NCBI GenBank assembly: GCA_950097015.1
Contig: CATNEN010000031.1
Coordinates: 2,916,001-2,980,000 of the forward strand
Direction: 5' to 3'
DNA length: 64,000 nt
Origin: Macrostomum hystrix
Taxonomy: Eukaryota > Platyhelminthes > Macrostomidae
Part shown: positions 22,763-34,100 of the stretch, piece after piece
How the letters are laid out: each line of letters starts with the position of its first letter
Numbering within the stretch: position 1 is the stretch's first letter
The notes under the pieces: model-generated
Seen by the model: only the letters and a program-made list of their open reading frames with translations
The model's database searches: none
What the model was told of the DNA's origin: nothing
Position numbers and translations under genes: made by a program

Positions 22763-25509
22763 ATGTCAGACTCTGATGAGGTAATAAAAAAGTATTTTTA
22801 AAATCAATTTGTTTTAATTGTTCGACTAAAAATCGTAGAAAGAATTATAAGTTTCTTCAAAATAAAAATAAAAATTGACATCCTCAGGTACCACAGGAGC
22901 GTCTGGACGAGGCGACAAGCTGTGGCTTTTCTGAGGACGAGGCCAAAGGTGAGTTGAGCAGTAGGACTACCAAGTCATTTGCCGCCCCCCCTTGGAAAAT
23001 TTTCTTGGCAGCGACCGAATGCTAACAGCATTGGGTGGTGGCTGATTGGTTGACAGACTAGGCGATGGTATACTCTGGTTGAGCTGCGCCTAATATTTAA
23101 GCTTGGTCTGTGAAATTGAAAAAATTCGCGTCAGAGTGTCCAATAGTGGCCTAGTTCCACCTGTTGTAGCCCCTGAAGGTCCAGCAGTCCGTCTAGATAA
23201 TTAGGTAGGTGACCACAGAATACGGAGATCATGATGCGCTGATAAGTTTTGAAGTCCTTGGCAAGGCCGCACTGAAGCGCAGTGCCAATTCGTGTATATA
23301 GGGGTGCATGAAATACAATGGGTATGAGATCGTCTTAACTAAAAAATCAAGACCCAAAACTTTTGCAGTGGTGTGGCGCTGTTTCTGCCTATTCGACGAG
23401 GACAACAGTGGCAGCATCGACGAGAACGAGCTGCGCAATGTGCTGCAAGTGGCCGACTGCGACGTTTCTGAGAACTCCGTCAAGAAGATGATGGAGGAGA
23501 TTGATACAGGTTTGCTTGGTTGATTGGCTGATTGACTGATTGGCTGATTGACTGATTGGCTGATTGGCTGATTGGCTGATTGACTGATTGGCTGATTGGC
23601 TGATTGGCTGATTGACTGATTGGCTGATTGGCTGATTGGCTGATTGACTGATTGGCTGTTTGCAGTGGCTGCGGACTGGACTAGTAGCTGGGGTGTGAGG
23701 CAGTAACTAATCCCTTTGAAGAGATTTTATAGACAAGGTAGGCTAGACATGACTGAAAGGAGCACATGGGAGGGGAACCGGGTAGGAGACAGGGGAGGAG
23801 ACTGGGGAGGAGACAGGGTAGAAGACAGTGTAGAAGACAAGGTAGGAGACCGGGGAGGAGACAGTGGATGAGACCGGGGAGGAGACAGTGGAGGAGACAG
23901 TGGAGGAGACAGTGGAGGAGACAGTGGAGGAGACAGTGGAGGAGACAGTGGAAGAGACAGGGGAGGAGACAGGGGAGGAGACTGGGGAGAAGACAGGGGA
24001 GGATACAGGGGAAGAGGCAGGGGAGACAGAGGAGGTAGATTGACAATGTAACAGACAGGGGATGTACAACAGTAGGTAAAAAGGCAGGAGAGGTGTATAT
24101 ACAGGGACAGGTAGATGTACTTGAGAAGGTAGACAGAGAAATATAATAATACATGATAAAAAGGTAAAGATAGCTGGGTATGCAAGGTTCTTTCCTAGAA
24201 GCAGAAGGACGCCAAAAATCCGTAGACCAAAGTTCCGGACCAAATCCCGCAGACGGCAATGGCACGGTCAGCTTCAAAGAGTTCTGCACAATGGCCAAGA
24301 AGAAGCAGAAGCAGAAGAATGATCGAGTTGAGAAGCTGCGGAAGGCTTTCAGCGTGAGTGCCCTAGATTCCAGTTTTGCATTTGTTTTATTGAATAAATA
24401 GTAAATCCGGAAATTTGTGCAACAGACCTTTGACACCGATGGCTCTGGCTATGTTGATCGCGACGAGCTAAAAGAGGGCTTGATGGCCATGGGCAAGGAG
24501 CCACTAAGCGAAGAGGAAATTGATAGCCTCATCAATATGGTGGACATGGATGGCGACGGCCAGCTGAGCATCGAGGGTGAGCAGTCGCTGCGAGTGGTGC
24601 ATTGTGTAGGATTCGGGGATGGCTGCAGTGCATTGTGTAGGATTTGGGGATGGCTGCAGTGCATTGTGTAGGATTTAGGGATGGCTGCAGTGCATTGTGT
24701 AGGATTTGGGGATGACTGCAGTGCATTGTGTAGGATTTGGGGATGGCTGCAGTGCATTGTGTAGGATTTGGGGATGACTGCAGTGCATTGTGTAGGATTT
24801 GGGGATGGCTGCAGTGCATTGTGTAGGATTTGGGGATGGCTGCAGTGCATTGTGTAGGATTTGGGGATGGCTGCAGTGCATTGTGTAGGATTTGGGAATG
24901 GCTGCAGTGCATTGTGTAGGATTTGGGGATGGCTGCAGTGCATTGTGTAGGATTTGGGGATGGCTGCAGTGCATTGTGTAGGATTCGGGGATGGCTGCAG
25001 TGCATTGTGTAGGATTTGGGGATGGCTGCAGTGCATTGTGTAGGATTTGGGGATGGCTGCAGTGCATTGTGTAGGATTTGGGAATGGCTGCAGTGCATTG
25101 TGTAGGATTTGGGGATGGCTGCAGTGCATTGTGTAGGATTTGGGAATGGCTGCAGTGCATTGTGTAGGATTTGGGGATGGCTGCAGTGCATTGTGTAGGA
25201 TTTGGGAATGGCTGCAGTGCATTGTGTAGGATTTGGGGATGGCTGCAGTGCATTGTGTAGGATTTGGGGATGGCTGCAGTGCATTGTGTAGGATTTGGGG
25301 ATGGCTGCAGTGCATTGTGTAGGATTTGGGGATGGCTGCAGTGCATTGTGTAGGATTTGGGGATGGCTGCAGTGCATTGTGTAGGATTTGGGGATGGCTG
25401 CAGTGAATTGTGTTGGATGCTGACACAGCTGATGCTGACAAACATTGCAGAATTCGCCCGGGTGCTGACCATGAGTGTGAGCGAGATGATTCAGCAGAAC
25501 TCGTCGTGA
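22763..25509 (+). CDS. Calmodulin-like protein with four EF hands
   Basis: Six coding exons (22763-22780, 22888-22948, 23369-23509, 24253-24353, 24426-24576, 25451-25509) close in frame to 176 aa. All four EF loops are canonical 12-residue calcium sites, starting at residues 36 (DEDNSGSIDENE), 72 (DTDGNGTVSFKE), 110 (DTDGSGYVDRDE) and 147 (DMDGDGQLSIEE). Spacing is close to calmodulin, with a Lys-rich linker between lobes (KKKQKQKNDR). This is a cytosolic calcium sensor. It has an acidic N-terminal extension and is too diverged to call calmodulin or troponin C. The ATG gives the tiny first exon MSDSDE; a 3' splice-like CCAG lies 24 nt upstream. AATAAA at about 25643 is a likely polyadenylation signal. 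The longest introns are filled by arrays. Confidence 0.92.
23518..23662. repeat. 12-bp array with CCAAT core in EF-hand intron 3
   Basis: Alternating GCTGATTGGCTG and ATTGACTGATTG units start about 8 nt after the 5' splice site. The reverse complement contains AGCCAATCAG. Confidence 0.95.
23766..24045. repeat. 12-bp purine-rich array in EF-hand intron 3
   Basis: GGAGGAGACAGT-type units, partly degenerate. The plus strand is nearly all purine. Long ORFs across it are artefacts. Confidence 0.95.
24594..25413. repeat. 31-bp minisatellite, about 26 copies, in EF-hand intron 5
   Basis: The unit contains GCAGTGCATTGTGTAGGATT and GGGGATGGCT. It begins within about 20 nt of the 5' splice site at 24577 and fills most of the intron. 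The length is not a multiple of 3 and lacks stops on the minus strand, so spurious ORFs of up to 354 codons appear. Confidence 0.97.
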
Positions 25510-25984
25510 TCAATGATCGATTCCATAAGTAGTGTCAATTTACTGGACTTGAGATGAAAAACTATTAATTTTTATTGCAGTGACCTGAATCTTCGTTAAT
25601 TTGCATATATAAGAAAACGTGATATTCGATGATATTTTTAAAAATAAATAATAAATAGTAATGGGCCAGTGGCGTCGATGAGTTCTAAAGATTTTTGAGA
25701 ACACAATACTTTTTTGCATATTGCCTGGTATGCGAGTAAATATTTAAGCGAAAATCGAAAAAAAAAATAAAGTGGGCGTTTTTTTGTATATCTCGAGGTG
25801 AGTTTGAGCCCAAATGAGGCTGAAAACAAGTCTTCGAAATTTTATTTGAGTATCGCTCAAATAAATTACTCATATATACAGATTTATACAGAAATACAGA
25901 TGAAATTTTAACTAATCAAGTGTGCTGCAGAATTACACTAAATTTTAAACACTGGACATTCAAGTTAAAAGGGTTGACGGTGCG

Positions 25985-26195
25985 GTAGAAAAATGGGTTG
26001 CAGGAAAATGGGGTGGGTGCAGTTAAGGGAGATAAAATGGGACGGTGGGTGCATTAGGGTAGAGAAAATGGAGTGGTGCCGTTGGGTGAGAGAAAATGGG
26101 ACGGCAGTGAAGGGTGAGAAAATGGGGTGGGTGCAGTTGGGGGAGAGAGGAAATGGGGTGGTGGTTGCAGTAGGGTGAGAGAAAATGGGACGGCA
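25985..26195. repeat. Degenerate G-rich minisatellite
   Basis: Imperfect units of about 30-35 bp with the core GAGAAAATGGG(G/A)TGG. Confidence 0.8.
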
Positions 26196-26214
26196 GAGTA
26201 GGTGTTAGGAGGAG

Positions 26215-26284
26215 CTAAGGGCCGGATTTGGGAGCTTCGAGGGCCGCATCTGGCCCGCGGGCCGGAGGTTGCCGACCCATGCTG
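26215..26284. mobile_element. hAT-type transposon end (solo terminus)
   Basis: On the minus strand the sequence from 26284 reads CAGCATGGGTCGGCAACC and continues with a GC-rich GGCCCGCGGGCC block. This matches the CAG-N-GGTCGGCAACC pattern typical of hAT terminal inverted repeats. No partner end or transposase is seen nearby. Confidence 0.55.
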
Positions 26285-26959
26285 TAGACAGTTAAGCAAA
26301 GTACACATGCAAACATATCAGTGATCGGTATTAAAAAAATAATCACGGATGTTATAGGACTTGTCAGAAAAGTCAAAATCTGTCTTTATCCATAGTCTAT
26401 ATTGTGCGCACATATCATGCCGAAAGATAGGCCTGCAGAGCATCAAATTAAACATAAATAAAAAATGTGTGCGACTCCAACCTCTTTAAAAAAAAAACTA
26501 ATTACATTGTAGTTAGATAGTTGCAATGCACAAGTAAAATACAATATTTCTGACTCGAAGCATCTAATTATCTTTAATTCATATTTCGTAAACAGAACAA
26601 CAATATCATGCGTTTTTAGAAGTAAAAGGTAAAAAACGAAAAAATGAAATTGCACTTTATTTGATGACTCAAAAACAAAACAGAGCGACACAGTGACTCA
26701 GCGCAGCAGTGAAAATTGGCATGAGGACTAGGAAAAAATAATTTTTTAGTCCTATACGATTAATATATATTGCGCGAAGATCCTATTATCAGTAGAGAAG
26801 CACACAATATTACTTCTCTAATTACGCTCATAGATCGTAAATCATGTTTTTCGCAACACTAAACAATATGAAAACTATAATAAACCTCAATAATACTAAT
26901 TATCTCTCGTTAAATAAGAAAGCAGGACGTAGACGAGCGCAAATCGTCCTTATCTGTCC

Positions 26960-27065
26960 CAGCCAATCAGCAAACAGGCCGATATATCTTGTTTCTAGCT
27001 CAGCCAATCAGCGAGTAGACCTAACATTAATTATGCTTATTCGGGTTCAGCCAATCAGCGAACAC
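26960..27065. promoter_or_regulatory. Cluster of three CCAAT (NF-Y-type) motifs
   Basis: CAGCCAATCAGC occurs three times (about 26960, 27001, 27050), about 41-49 bp apart, and each matches the NF-Y consensus. It lies just past the stop of the minus-strand exon, so its role is unclear. Confidence 0.35.
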
Positions 27066-27083
27066 AACAGGTTCAACAGGCAG

Positions 27084-27407
27084 TTAGCCAACAGTCTCCG
27101 CTGGCACGAGGCGCATTCCCGCCACAGTCTGGAAGTAGATGAGGCCGGAGGACACGGCCAGCAGGGAGAACAGCACAAGGAGCACAACCCTTGGCACGTA
27201 CATGGTGTCAAACACGGCGCTGCGGTCAGCCAGCTGAGAGTCGCCACGCGGCAGGGTGACCAAAACGGCGGTGATGATGCCAACTATCAGCAGGAATGGC
27301 ACTCCGGCAAAACGGATACTCGAGTGAGTCCTGGCCGTGAACACCAGCAGCAGCAGGGCCAGGCCCCACAGCACCGCTAGCAATATGAGCCCTGTGCCGA
27401 TGGTCGC
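27084..27407 (-). CDS. Terminal exon of a multipass membrane protein (copy 2)
   Basis: This exon starts after a TTTTCTAG acceptor at 27408 in phase 0 and runs 107 codons to TAA. It encodes about three hydrophobic helices (GLILLAVLWGLALLLLVF; FLLIVGIITAVLVTL; VLLVLFSLLAVSSGLIYF). There is an in-frame stop at the acceptor, so an upstream exon is required; I could not find it. It is similar in layout and residues to the exon at 28228-28563. I do not recognise the family. Confidence 0.65.
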   Translation of the reverse strand, partial: ATIGTGLILLAVLWGLALLLLVFTARTHSSIRFAGVPFLLIVGIITAVLVTLPRGDSQLADRSAVFDTMYVPRVVLLVLFSLLAVSSGLIYFQTVAGMRLVPAETVG

Positions 27408-28227
27408 CTAGAAAATATCACGGGAATTCGGGGACAAAATGTGAAAATACTCAACTAATGCTACTTTTAGTAGGGGTAAATTAAAACTGATTCTTACGTT
27501 ATAGTTACGTTTTTTACTTTTAGATCTTGTCGTTGTAAATCACTATTGATTAAAAAATCTTAAGACAGTTATGCAAATGAAGATGATAAATATGTAAGCC
27601 AAATGAAGAACATATGAAAGTCAAACACCTATATCTTTATTTCTTTTAAGAATAAGTAAAAAACCAATGAGAATGTAAACTATAATTATAAAACGTGAAA
27701 TTGCACAGCATAACTAAAAATGATGACTAGTGTGAAATACAACCTCGGATTAATTTAGATCGAGTGTAGAAATTACATGAACACGAAGCATTAGGACTAT
27801 TCTTGCGTTGAGCACTGCTTAACTTATTAAGCTTTTGTAAATACCGCTGAAGACCAACTAGATCAAAGGTAAAAGTTTAGAATTTTGAGTTTGCTGCAAA
27901 TTTGCATACTTTTTGTGACCCTGAAAAGTCGGATGCTTCAAAGAAGTGCATGTAGCATTTTATACATTGTTTGTCGGGAGTTCTGGTAATCAGGGGTGGT
28001 GGGTGGGACCTGTGATTGGTCAATCGGAGTGTATAATCAGGGGTGGCTGGTGGGGCCCGTGATTGGTCAGTCGGGTGTACAAGCAGGGGTGGCAGTTAGG
28101 GCACATGATTGGTCAGTGAGGTGTACTAGCAGGGGTGGCGGGTGGGGCTGTTGTTTTGGTCAGTTGGGTGTACAAGCAGGGGTGGCGGGTGGGGCCTGTG
28201 ATTGGCCAGTGCATTGTGTTTCAGTTC
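27408..28227. other. Interval between the two paired membrane-protein exons
   Basis: AT-rich DNA with a five-copy array (27990-28215). Any small first exon for copy 2 should be here, unless both exons share an exon beyond 28.6 kb. Confidence 0.5.
27990..28215. repeat. About 44-bp minisatellite with ATTGGTCAGT core
   Basis: About five copies of a unit with GTGATTGGTCAGT and AGCAGGGGTGGCGGGTGGGG. The inverted CCAAT (ATTGG) is kept in most units. Confidence 0.85.
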
Positions 28228-28596
28228 TCAAATTCGAAGCGGCCTAGAAGCTGTCGCATGCAGCAAAGCCAGCTGCTGGAAGACGGTTGAGGCGAACGCT
28301 AGCGATAAGCCAGCCATCAGGCCGGCCCGACCAATCAGCATAAAGTCGACGGTAGCGGGGTCGGCCATTGGGCCAGATGGTCTTGGCATGCTGAGCAGTA
28401 CGACTGAGCTGAGAAGAGCTGCGGCAGTAATGCACAAGCCGACAGTTCGCCAGCTGGTTGAGGACTTCAGGCGGGCGGCCAGCAGCCAGGCCAGCAGGGC
28501 CAGGCACCACAGGCAGGCCAGGGCGACGATGCCTGGTCCGACACCATAGACCAGTGTGATAGCCTGCAAGGTGTTGAAATTCGGGCCCATGGTCAT
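28228..28596 (-). CDS. Multipass membrane protein, exon or single-exon gene (copy 1)
   Basis: An ATG at 28596 opens a 122-codon frame ending in TGA at 28228. A CTTGCAG acceptor at 28564 would instead start the exon in phase 0 at 28563, exactly the phase of the similar exon at 27407. There are about three hydrophobic helices (GIVALACLWCLALLAWLL; TVGLCITAAALLSSVVLL; AGLMAGLSLAFASTVF). The region MADPATVDFM aligns with LADRSAVFDTM of copy 2. No signal peptide or known motif is seen, and the function is unknown. The two copies may be tandem genes or alternative last exons of one gene. Confidence 0.65.
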   Translation of the reverse strand: MTMGPNFNTLQAITLVYGVGPGIVALACLWCLALLAWLLAARLKSSTSWRTVGLCITAAALLSSVVLLSMPRPSGPMADPATVDFMLIGRAGLMAGLSLAFASTVFQQLALLHATASRPLRI

Positions 28597-28729
28597 AAGA
28601 TTTAAGAGTAAAAGGAAAAAAACAATATTAAAAACTGATTGTAGAACTTAGGCTATTTAAGTTCAAACTCTGATGACAAAAACTAATTAAACAGACATTA
28701 TATTTATAATAATTATTAATTTATTTTTT

Positions 28730-28998
28730 GACCTGGCCCTAATTGGGTCACATGTGCAGCCGACAGCACAGCCGCAGCTATTGCCCGGCGTATCTGAAGG
28801 CTGCGCACGGCTGTTCAGTCCATGGACTCGGGGGACGCCGAACCCGCCATCAATTACCCAGCTAACGACAGTAGCAATTATCATCTGAGCGAACTGAAGC
28901 AATCTAGACACAAACTGTTTCAGTGGAGTCGAGAACCAAACCAACGCCGTTTAAAGGCGTGAGTCAGTCGCTCTAACCACTAGGCTAAAACCCCTCCA
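28730..28998 (-). mobile_element. tRNA-derived SINE, family A, most complete copy
   Basis: On the minus strand: head with GCCTAGTGGTTAGAGCG (A box) and GGTTCTCGACTCC (B box, one change). The body has GAGTCCATGGACTGAACAG and GCGCAGCCTTCAGATACG. The 3' part has ATAGCTGCGGCTGTGC and ends GGCCAGGTC. It is about 265 bp, and its 3' part is shared with 58538-58690. Confidence 0.85.
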
Positions 28999-31120
28999 TT
29001 GTAGCCTAGGCATTATGAAACAAATGAAACATGGTTTTAATTAGCTAACTTCAGTGATAATAATTTAGTCATTATTGATGATAAAGTCCGTTGATTGCAG
29101 TCATTAAAACAATCGACGCAGAAAAAAAGTAGATTCAAATTGACAAAATCGACTTATCAAAATACCTAAGTATCTGTATTTTTTCATAAAAAATATGTCA
29201 ATACTGATAACTATTATATACTCTACAAGTTTAGGAAAAACAGGTCATAGATAAAAATTAGCAATGAAAGATACTTATAAAGAGTTACATTCTTGTGCAA
29301 CATTTACAATTCTGAAGCTTGGAAAATCCTGGCATCTAGTTTCTGGACAGCATATTGACATCTAAAATACATTTATATTCAAAATTTATAAAATGCATAG
29401 CTTAGAGGGACAAAATATAAAAATGCCAGATATAAAAAATGTCAAACATTTTACAATGTCTTAATGACTAATAACATGAAGAAACTAGATAACATGCTGT
29501 TTTGTATAGATAAAGAATTGCAAATTATTTTTTTTTAGTAATAAAAAGCATCAAGGCTGGAATTATTGCATTAAATTTGATTCCAATGATTCGGTTAATA
29601 AATATTTCATGACATGACTTTCACGAATGACATGAAGCATCGGAAAAATTAGCATCCACTATACTAAAAATGAGATGAGGACACTGGACACCGGTGTCTT
29701 TCCTTCTTACCAAAGGTACTTCTTGGGATTGATTTTTTAATTGTTAATTTATAATTAAAACTGTATATAAAATTCATTTTGTTTGAAATTACCACCTATA
29801 AGTGGGTATAACCTCAACCATTTTCTTATTGGAAGACTAAGTATATTGGAAATCATGACATCAAGTTTCTCCGAACAGAAAAATGTTTTTATTCGATACT
29901 CAGCGTCCAGAAACGCAAGTACTGCAGCATGTAAATGAAGGGAACATGGTTAATGTATTAGCCATACAGGAATTATAATTTATAAACTAAGATTCCTTTC
30001 TACCAAAAAATAAGTCGACTCAATTTTTTATAAAAAAATTGTTTTATAAAATTTGCCTCAGGAGAATAAGTATTAGTTAAATATACATTCAACGTTAAAC
30101 TTAAACTCAAGGATAGTGTCTCTTATTGCCGAATAGGTTTCTTTTGTTTAACTATCATAAGCTTACGGTCGCGTTTTACGACATCACGTCCTTTTACTAA
30201 TTGTAACAACCGATTGTTTGTAAGCAAAGCACTTTTCGTTTACAAGCAAAAATATTAAGAGCATAATTGTTATTGCAGAAATTCATATTGAAAGCTAAGT
30301 TTATGCCCAAAGTTACACCCAATCAAAGACTAAATAGCATCACTGTTGTAAGCAGTAAGCAATACTAAATATGTAAGCAGTACTAAATAATGACTTACGC
30401 ATTGCAAAATGTCAATAGTTTTTATAAAATTAAGTGGATTTTACGTAAGAATTCGTAACTCGAGAAAGCTATATAAGTCGCTCGCTGCGGGTCCACTGTC
30501 ACGATATGATTGCGAGTGCCCAGCCCCCCAGCAAAAAGAATTATTTTTTAGCTATACGCTCGTATTAAGCTATTAGCTATACAGTGATACACTGTTAATG
30601 AGCGCTGCTAAGTAGTAAAGAAGCATCAGTAAATATAAAGAAAGTTTTTTTCTGTGACGTTTGCATAATAAAACGATTAAAATAGCACTTTTGTTGAACG
30701 GTGCCGCTTGTTCCAATTGCGATTTTATGCCAAATTACGTTTGCTTCATCGAATAAAGAAATAACATAAAGAAACGACGAGTTATCCAAATTCAAGGTTA
30801 TCTGGTGAACTAATTAGGCAAAAAGACATGAGCTATTGCTTGTATTTATATTTATTTGCTCTAAAAATGTGTGTTTTTAATGCCATTAGTTTATCTCGCT
30901 TACCACTCGCTACGCTTGCCGAGCTACACTGACTTAACCAAGTAAAAGGGACACAGAACACGGTGCATATTAACCAGCTTTCCGTATTAAAAACACAAAT
31001 CGATTGAAAGATTAAAGCCGACTATTTTACCCAACTAAAACATTAAGCAGTTTTCAAAAAACACGTAGAAAATTGAGTCAGTTGCAGCATCGCCTTTACA
31101 AAATAAACAGGCTAAGCCAA
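28999..31120. other. AT-rich intergenic DNA 3' of DDX46
   Basis: No gene is recognised. A minus-strand AATAAA at about 30851-30856 could end DDX46 transcripts (265 nt after the stop). A plus-strand TATATAAG lies at about 30471, followed by GTCGCTCGC. Confidence 0.55.
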
Positions 31121-34100
31121 TCAGATCACTTTGTATCGACCCGGCAGGCGATTCAGCTGGGTAGAGGACTGCAGCCTTAGCAGCTCCTCTTTGACCACTC
31201 GGGTGATCTCCTTCTTGGCATTCTGAATGTTCATATCGGACAGCGATTCTACTAGCAGGTAGAGCGGCCGTTCGGCAGCCTCGGCAGCTTCGGGAGTTGG
31301 CGGCGGCGGCGGACGTTGCGCCATGAAGACGCCGCGGACGGAGATGCCAACGTCGCACAGTTCAGAGAGGTTGCCAAGGAACTCCCGGCTGGTTAGGCGC
31401 CAGCGCACATTCTGAGGAAAGTCGTTGATCTCCAGCTCAACTTCGTAGCTGAAAAAATATAGAACACAATTTTATTTGGCAGTATGCTCAGCCTAAACAG
31501 CATGGACATGCTTGAAATTTCCGAGTTTGAAAGAATCATGCTTGAAAGCGATGTTAGAATTATCCGTACCGTTTAACCGTAACCTGTTCAACTTCGACTG
31601 GCGTCTCCTCAACAGGCCGATAGCCCAGGCGAACGTTGAGCCGTTCGGCCATCTGATTAGCCAGAGTTCTGCTGCTAACGGCTATTGACGAAGGCGTCAA
31701 GCCAGACGGGCCGTACATCACAGACATGGCAGCCTGCAAATGTGCAATTTAAGTGAGACCGATTAGTTGCTATGGGATAGGGATCTTGAACCAGGATGGG
31801 AGAATTGAAGCCTCTTGTTAGCGGGATGGGGATCCGGAATCAGATTGGGAGAATTGAAGCCACTTGGTAGCAGGATGGGGATCTAGAATTAGGATGGGAG
31901 AATTGAAGCCCCATGGTAGCGAGATGGGGATCTTGAACCAGGATGGGAGAATTGAAGCCCCTTGGAAGCGTGATGGGGATCTACAATGATGGGAGAATTG
32001 AAGCCCATTGGAAGCGTGATGGGATCTACAATCAGGATGGGAGAATTGAAGCCCCTTGGAAGCGTGATGGGATCTACAATCAGGATGGGAGAATTGAAGC
32101 CCATTGGAAGCGTGATGGGGATTTGGAGTCAGAATGGGAGAATTGAAGCCCCTTGCTGCGACAAAAATAATTCAAATTAGCGCCAACCTGCTGTGTTGCA
32201 TCCTCCTGACGCCCCGCATTCAGCCGCTTAGCCCGATCCATTGCTAGGCGGAGCTTCTGCTGCAGCTCGTCATTCTGCGGCTCCGCAGTGGCAGAATGCG
32301 GAGCTGCCGGCTCCTGTCTGGCAGCCGAAGCGGCAGCGCCAAACGGAGCAGCTCCGCTGCCGACGTTGCCGGCGGCCCAATTGGCAGTGATAGCGGCAGC
32401 CGCCGCGGCAGCAGCAGCAGCAGCCGGGGTAGACGGAACAGCTGCCGCTGGCGACGGCAGGACTGAGCCATCGGAGGTCGCGGCGGCGGAGGTTGTTGCG
32501 CCAGATGCGGCCGACGATGTGGACGGAGCGCCGGGCGCCACATCCTTGACGCGCTGCCTCGGCGCGAACAGCTCCTCGATGTGGTCGTCAATGTTGTCGG
32601 CCTCATCGTCGGAGTCCTGGAGTCCCATTGAGGCCTTCTGCAGCTTCTTGCGCTCCTTTACTAGGCGAGATTCCTCATCGTCAAAGGCGTAGCCCTTGCA
32701 CCGACGGTTGAAACCGCTAGCGCTGCGCACCTGAGGAGAATGAGATTGTTTTAGCGATTGGGGATTACTTGCCTGAAAAATGAAAATATTGTTAGAAAAT
32801 AAACAGTGGAACTCACTGTCTTGCCCTCAGCCTCCATCCTCTGGACGTAGGCGTCCCAAAGCGCCTGCAGGTTAGCTGGCACCGGAGCCTGGGCCAGCTT
32901 CAGCGCCTTGATCAAATCGCCGGCGTGCTTCTCCTGGTCGCGAGTGATGAAAGTCACCGCGTGGCCAGTGTTGCCAGCGCGACCAGTTCTGGGAGGGTGG
33001 GAGAAATGGTATAACTCTGAGAAAACGAACAACTTTTGTAACAGAACTCGTACGATCCCGGGATTTAACAAAAGTGAAAGTACTGTTGCAAAAGCAAAAG
33101 TGCTCAAGAACTATTGGTGACTCAGTTGCTGGCGCAGGCAGTGCTCATCTTGGGACTTGGCTGGGATTGCCAGTCTTAAGCTGGGACTTAATCTTGGGAT
33201 TTTGAAGAGTGACAGTCCTGATCTTGGGATTTTGAAGAGTGACAGTCCTAATCTTGGGATTTTGAAGAGTGACAGTCCTGATCTTGGGATTTTGAAGAGC
33301 GACAGTCCTAATCTTGGGATTTTGAAGAGTGGCATTCCTAATCTTGGGATCTTGAAGAGAGTGACAGTCCTAATCTAAAGGGATCTTGAAGAGAGTGACA
33401 GTCCTAATCTTGGGATCTTGAAGAGAGTGACAGTCCTAATATTGGGAACTTGAAGAGAGTGACAGTCCTAATCTTGGGATCTTGAAGAGAGTGACAGTCC
33501 TAATATTGGGAACTTGAAGAGAGTGACAGTCCTAATCTTGGGATTTTGAAGAGTGGCATTCCTAATCTTGGGATTTTGAAGAGTGACAGTCCTAATCTTG
33601 GGATCTTGAAGATAGTGACAGTCCTAATCTTGGGATCTTGAAGAGAGTGACAGTCGTAATCTTGGGATCTTGTAGATAGTGACAGTCCTAATCTTAGGGT
33701 ATCTTGAAGAGAGTGACAGTCCTAATCTTGGGATTTTGAAGAGAGTGACAGTCCTAATCTTGGGATCTTGAAGAGAGTGACAGTCCTAATCTTGGGATCT
33801 TGAAGAGAGTGACAGTCCTAATCTTGGGATCTTGAAGAGAGTGACAGTCCTAATATTGGGATCTGGGATCTGGGAGTCGTGACTCACCTGCCGCATCGAT
33901 GCACATAGTCTTCGTAGTGATTCGGGCAGTCGTAATTGACCACTAGGATGAGGCCGGTGACGTCAAGTCCGCGGGCGGCGACGCTGGTGGCGATGAGCAG
34001 CCGGGAGTCGCCACGCTTGAAGGCGGTGATGACGCTGTCCCGATCGTACTGGTCAATGCCGCCGTGCAGCGACAAGCAGGGATAGGCGTGCTTCATCAGC

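Larger units (their letters stand above)
25510..27083. other. Intergenic region between convergent genes
   Basis: This is the 3' flank of the EF-hand gene (+) and of the membrane-protein exon (-). It holds a degenerate array (25985-26195), a hAT-like terminus (26215-26284) and a cluster of three CCAAT motifs (26960-27065). The rest is AT-rich with no recognised gene. Confidence 0.6.

Noticed and set aside
24449-25513. 354-codon minus-strand open frame and its overlapping shorter versions
   Set aside because: It reads through a 31-bp array with no stops, so every frame repeats the same words. It overlaps an intron of the EF-hand gene and has no protein family signs.
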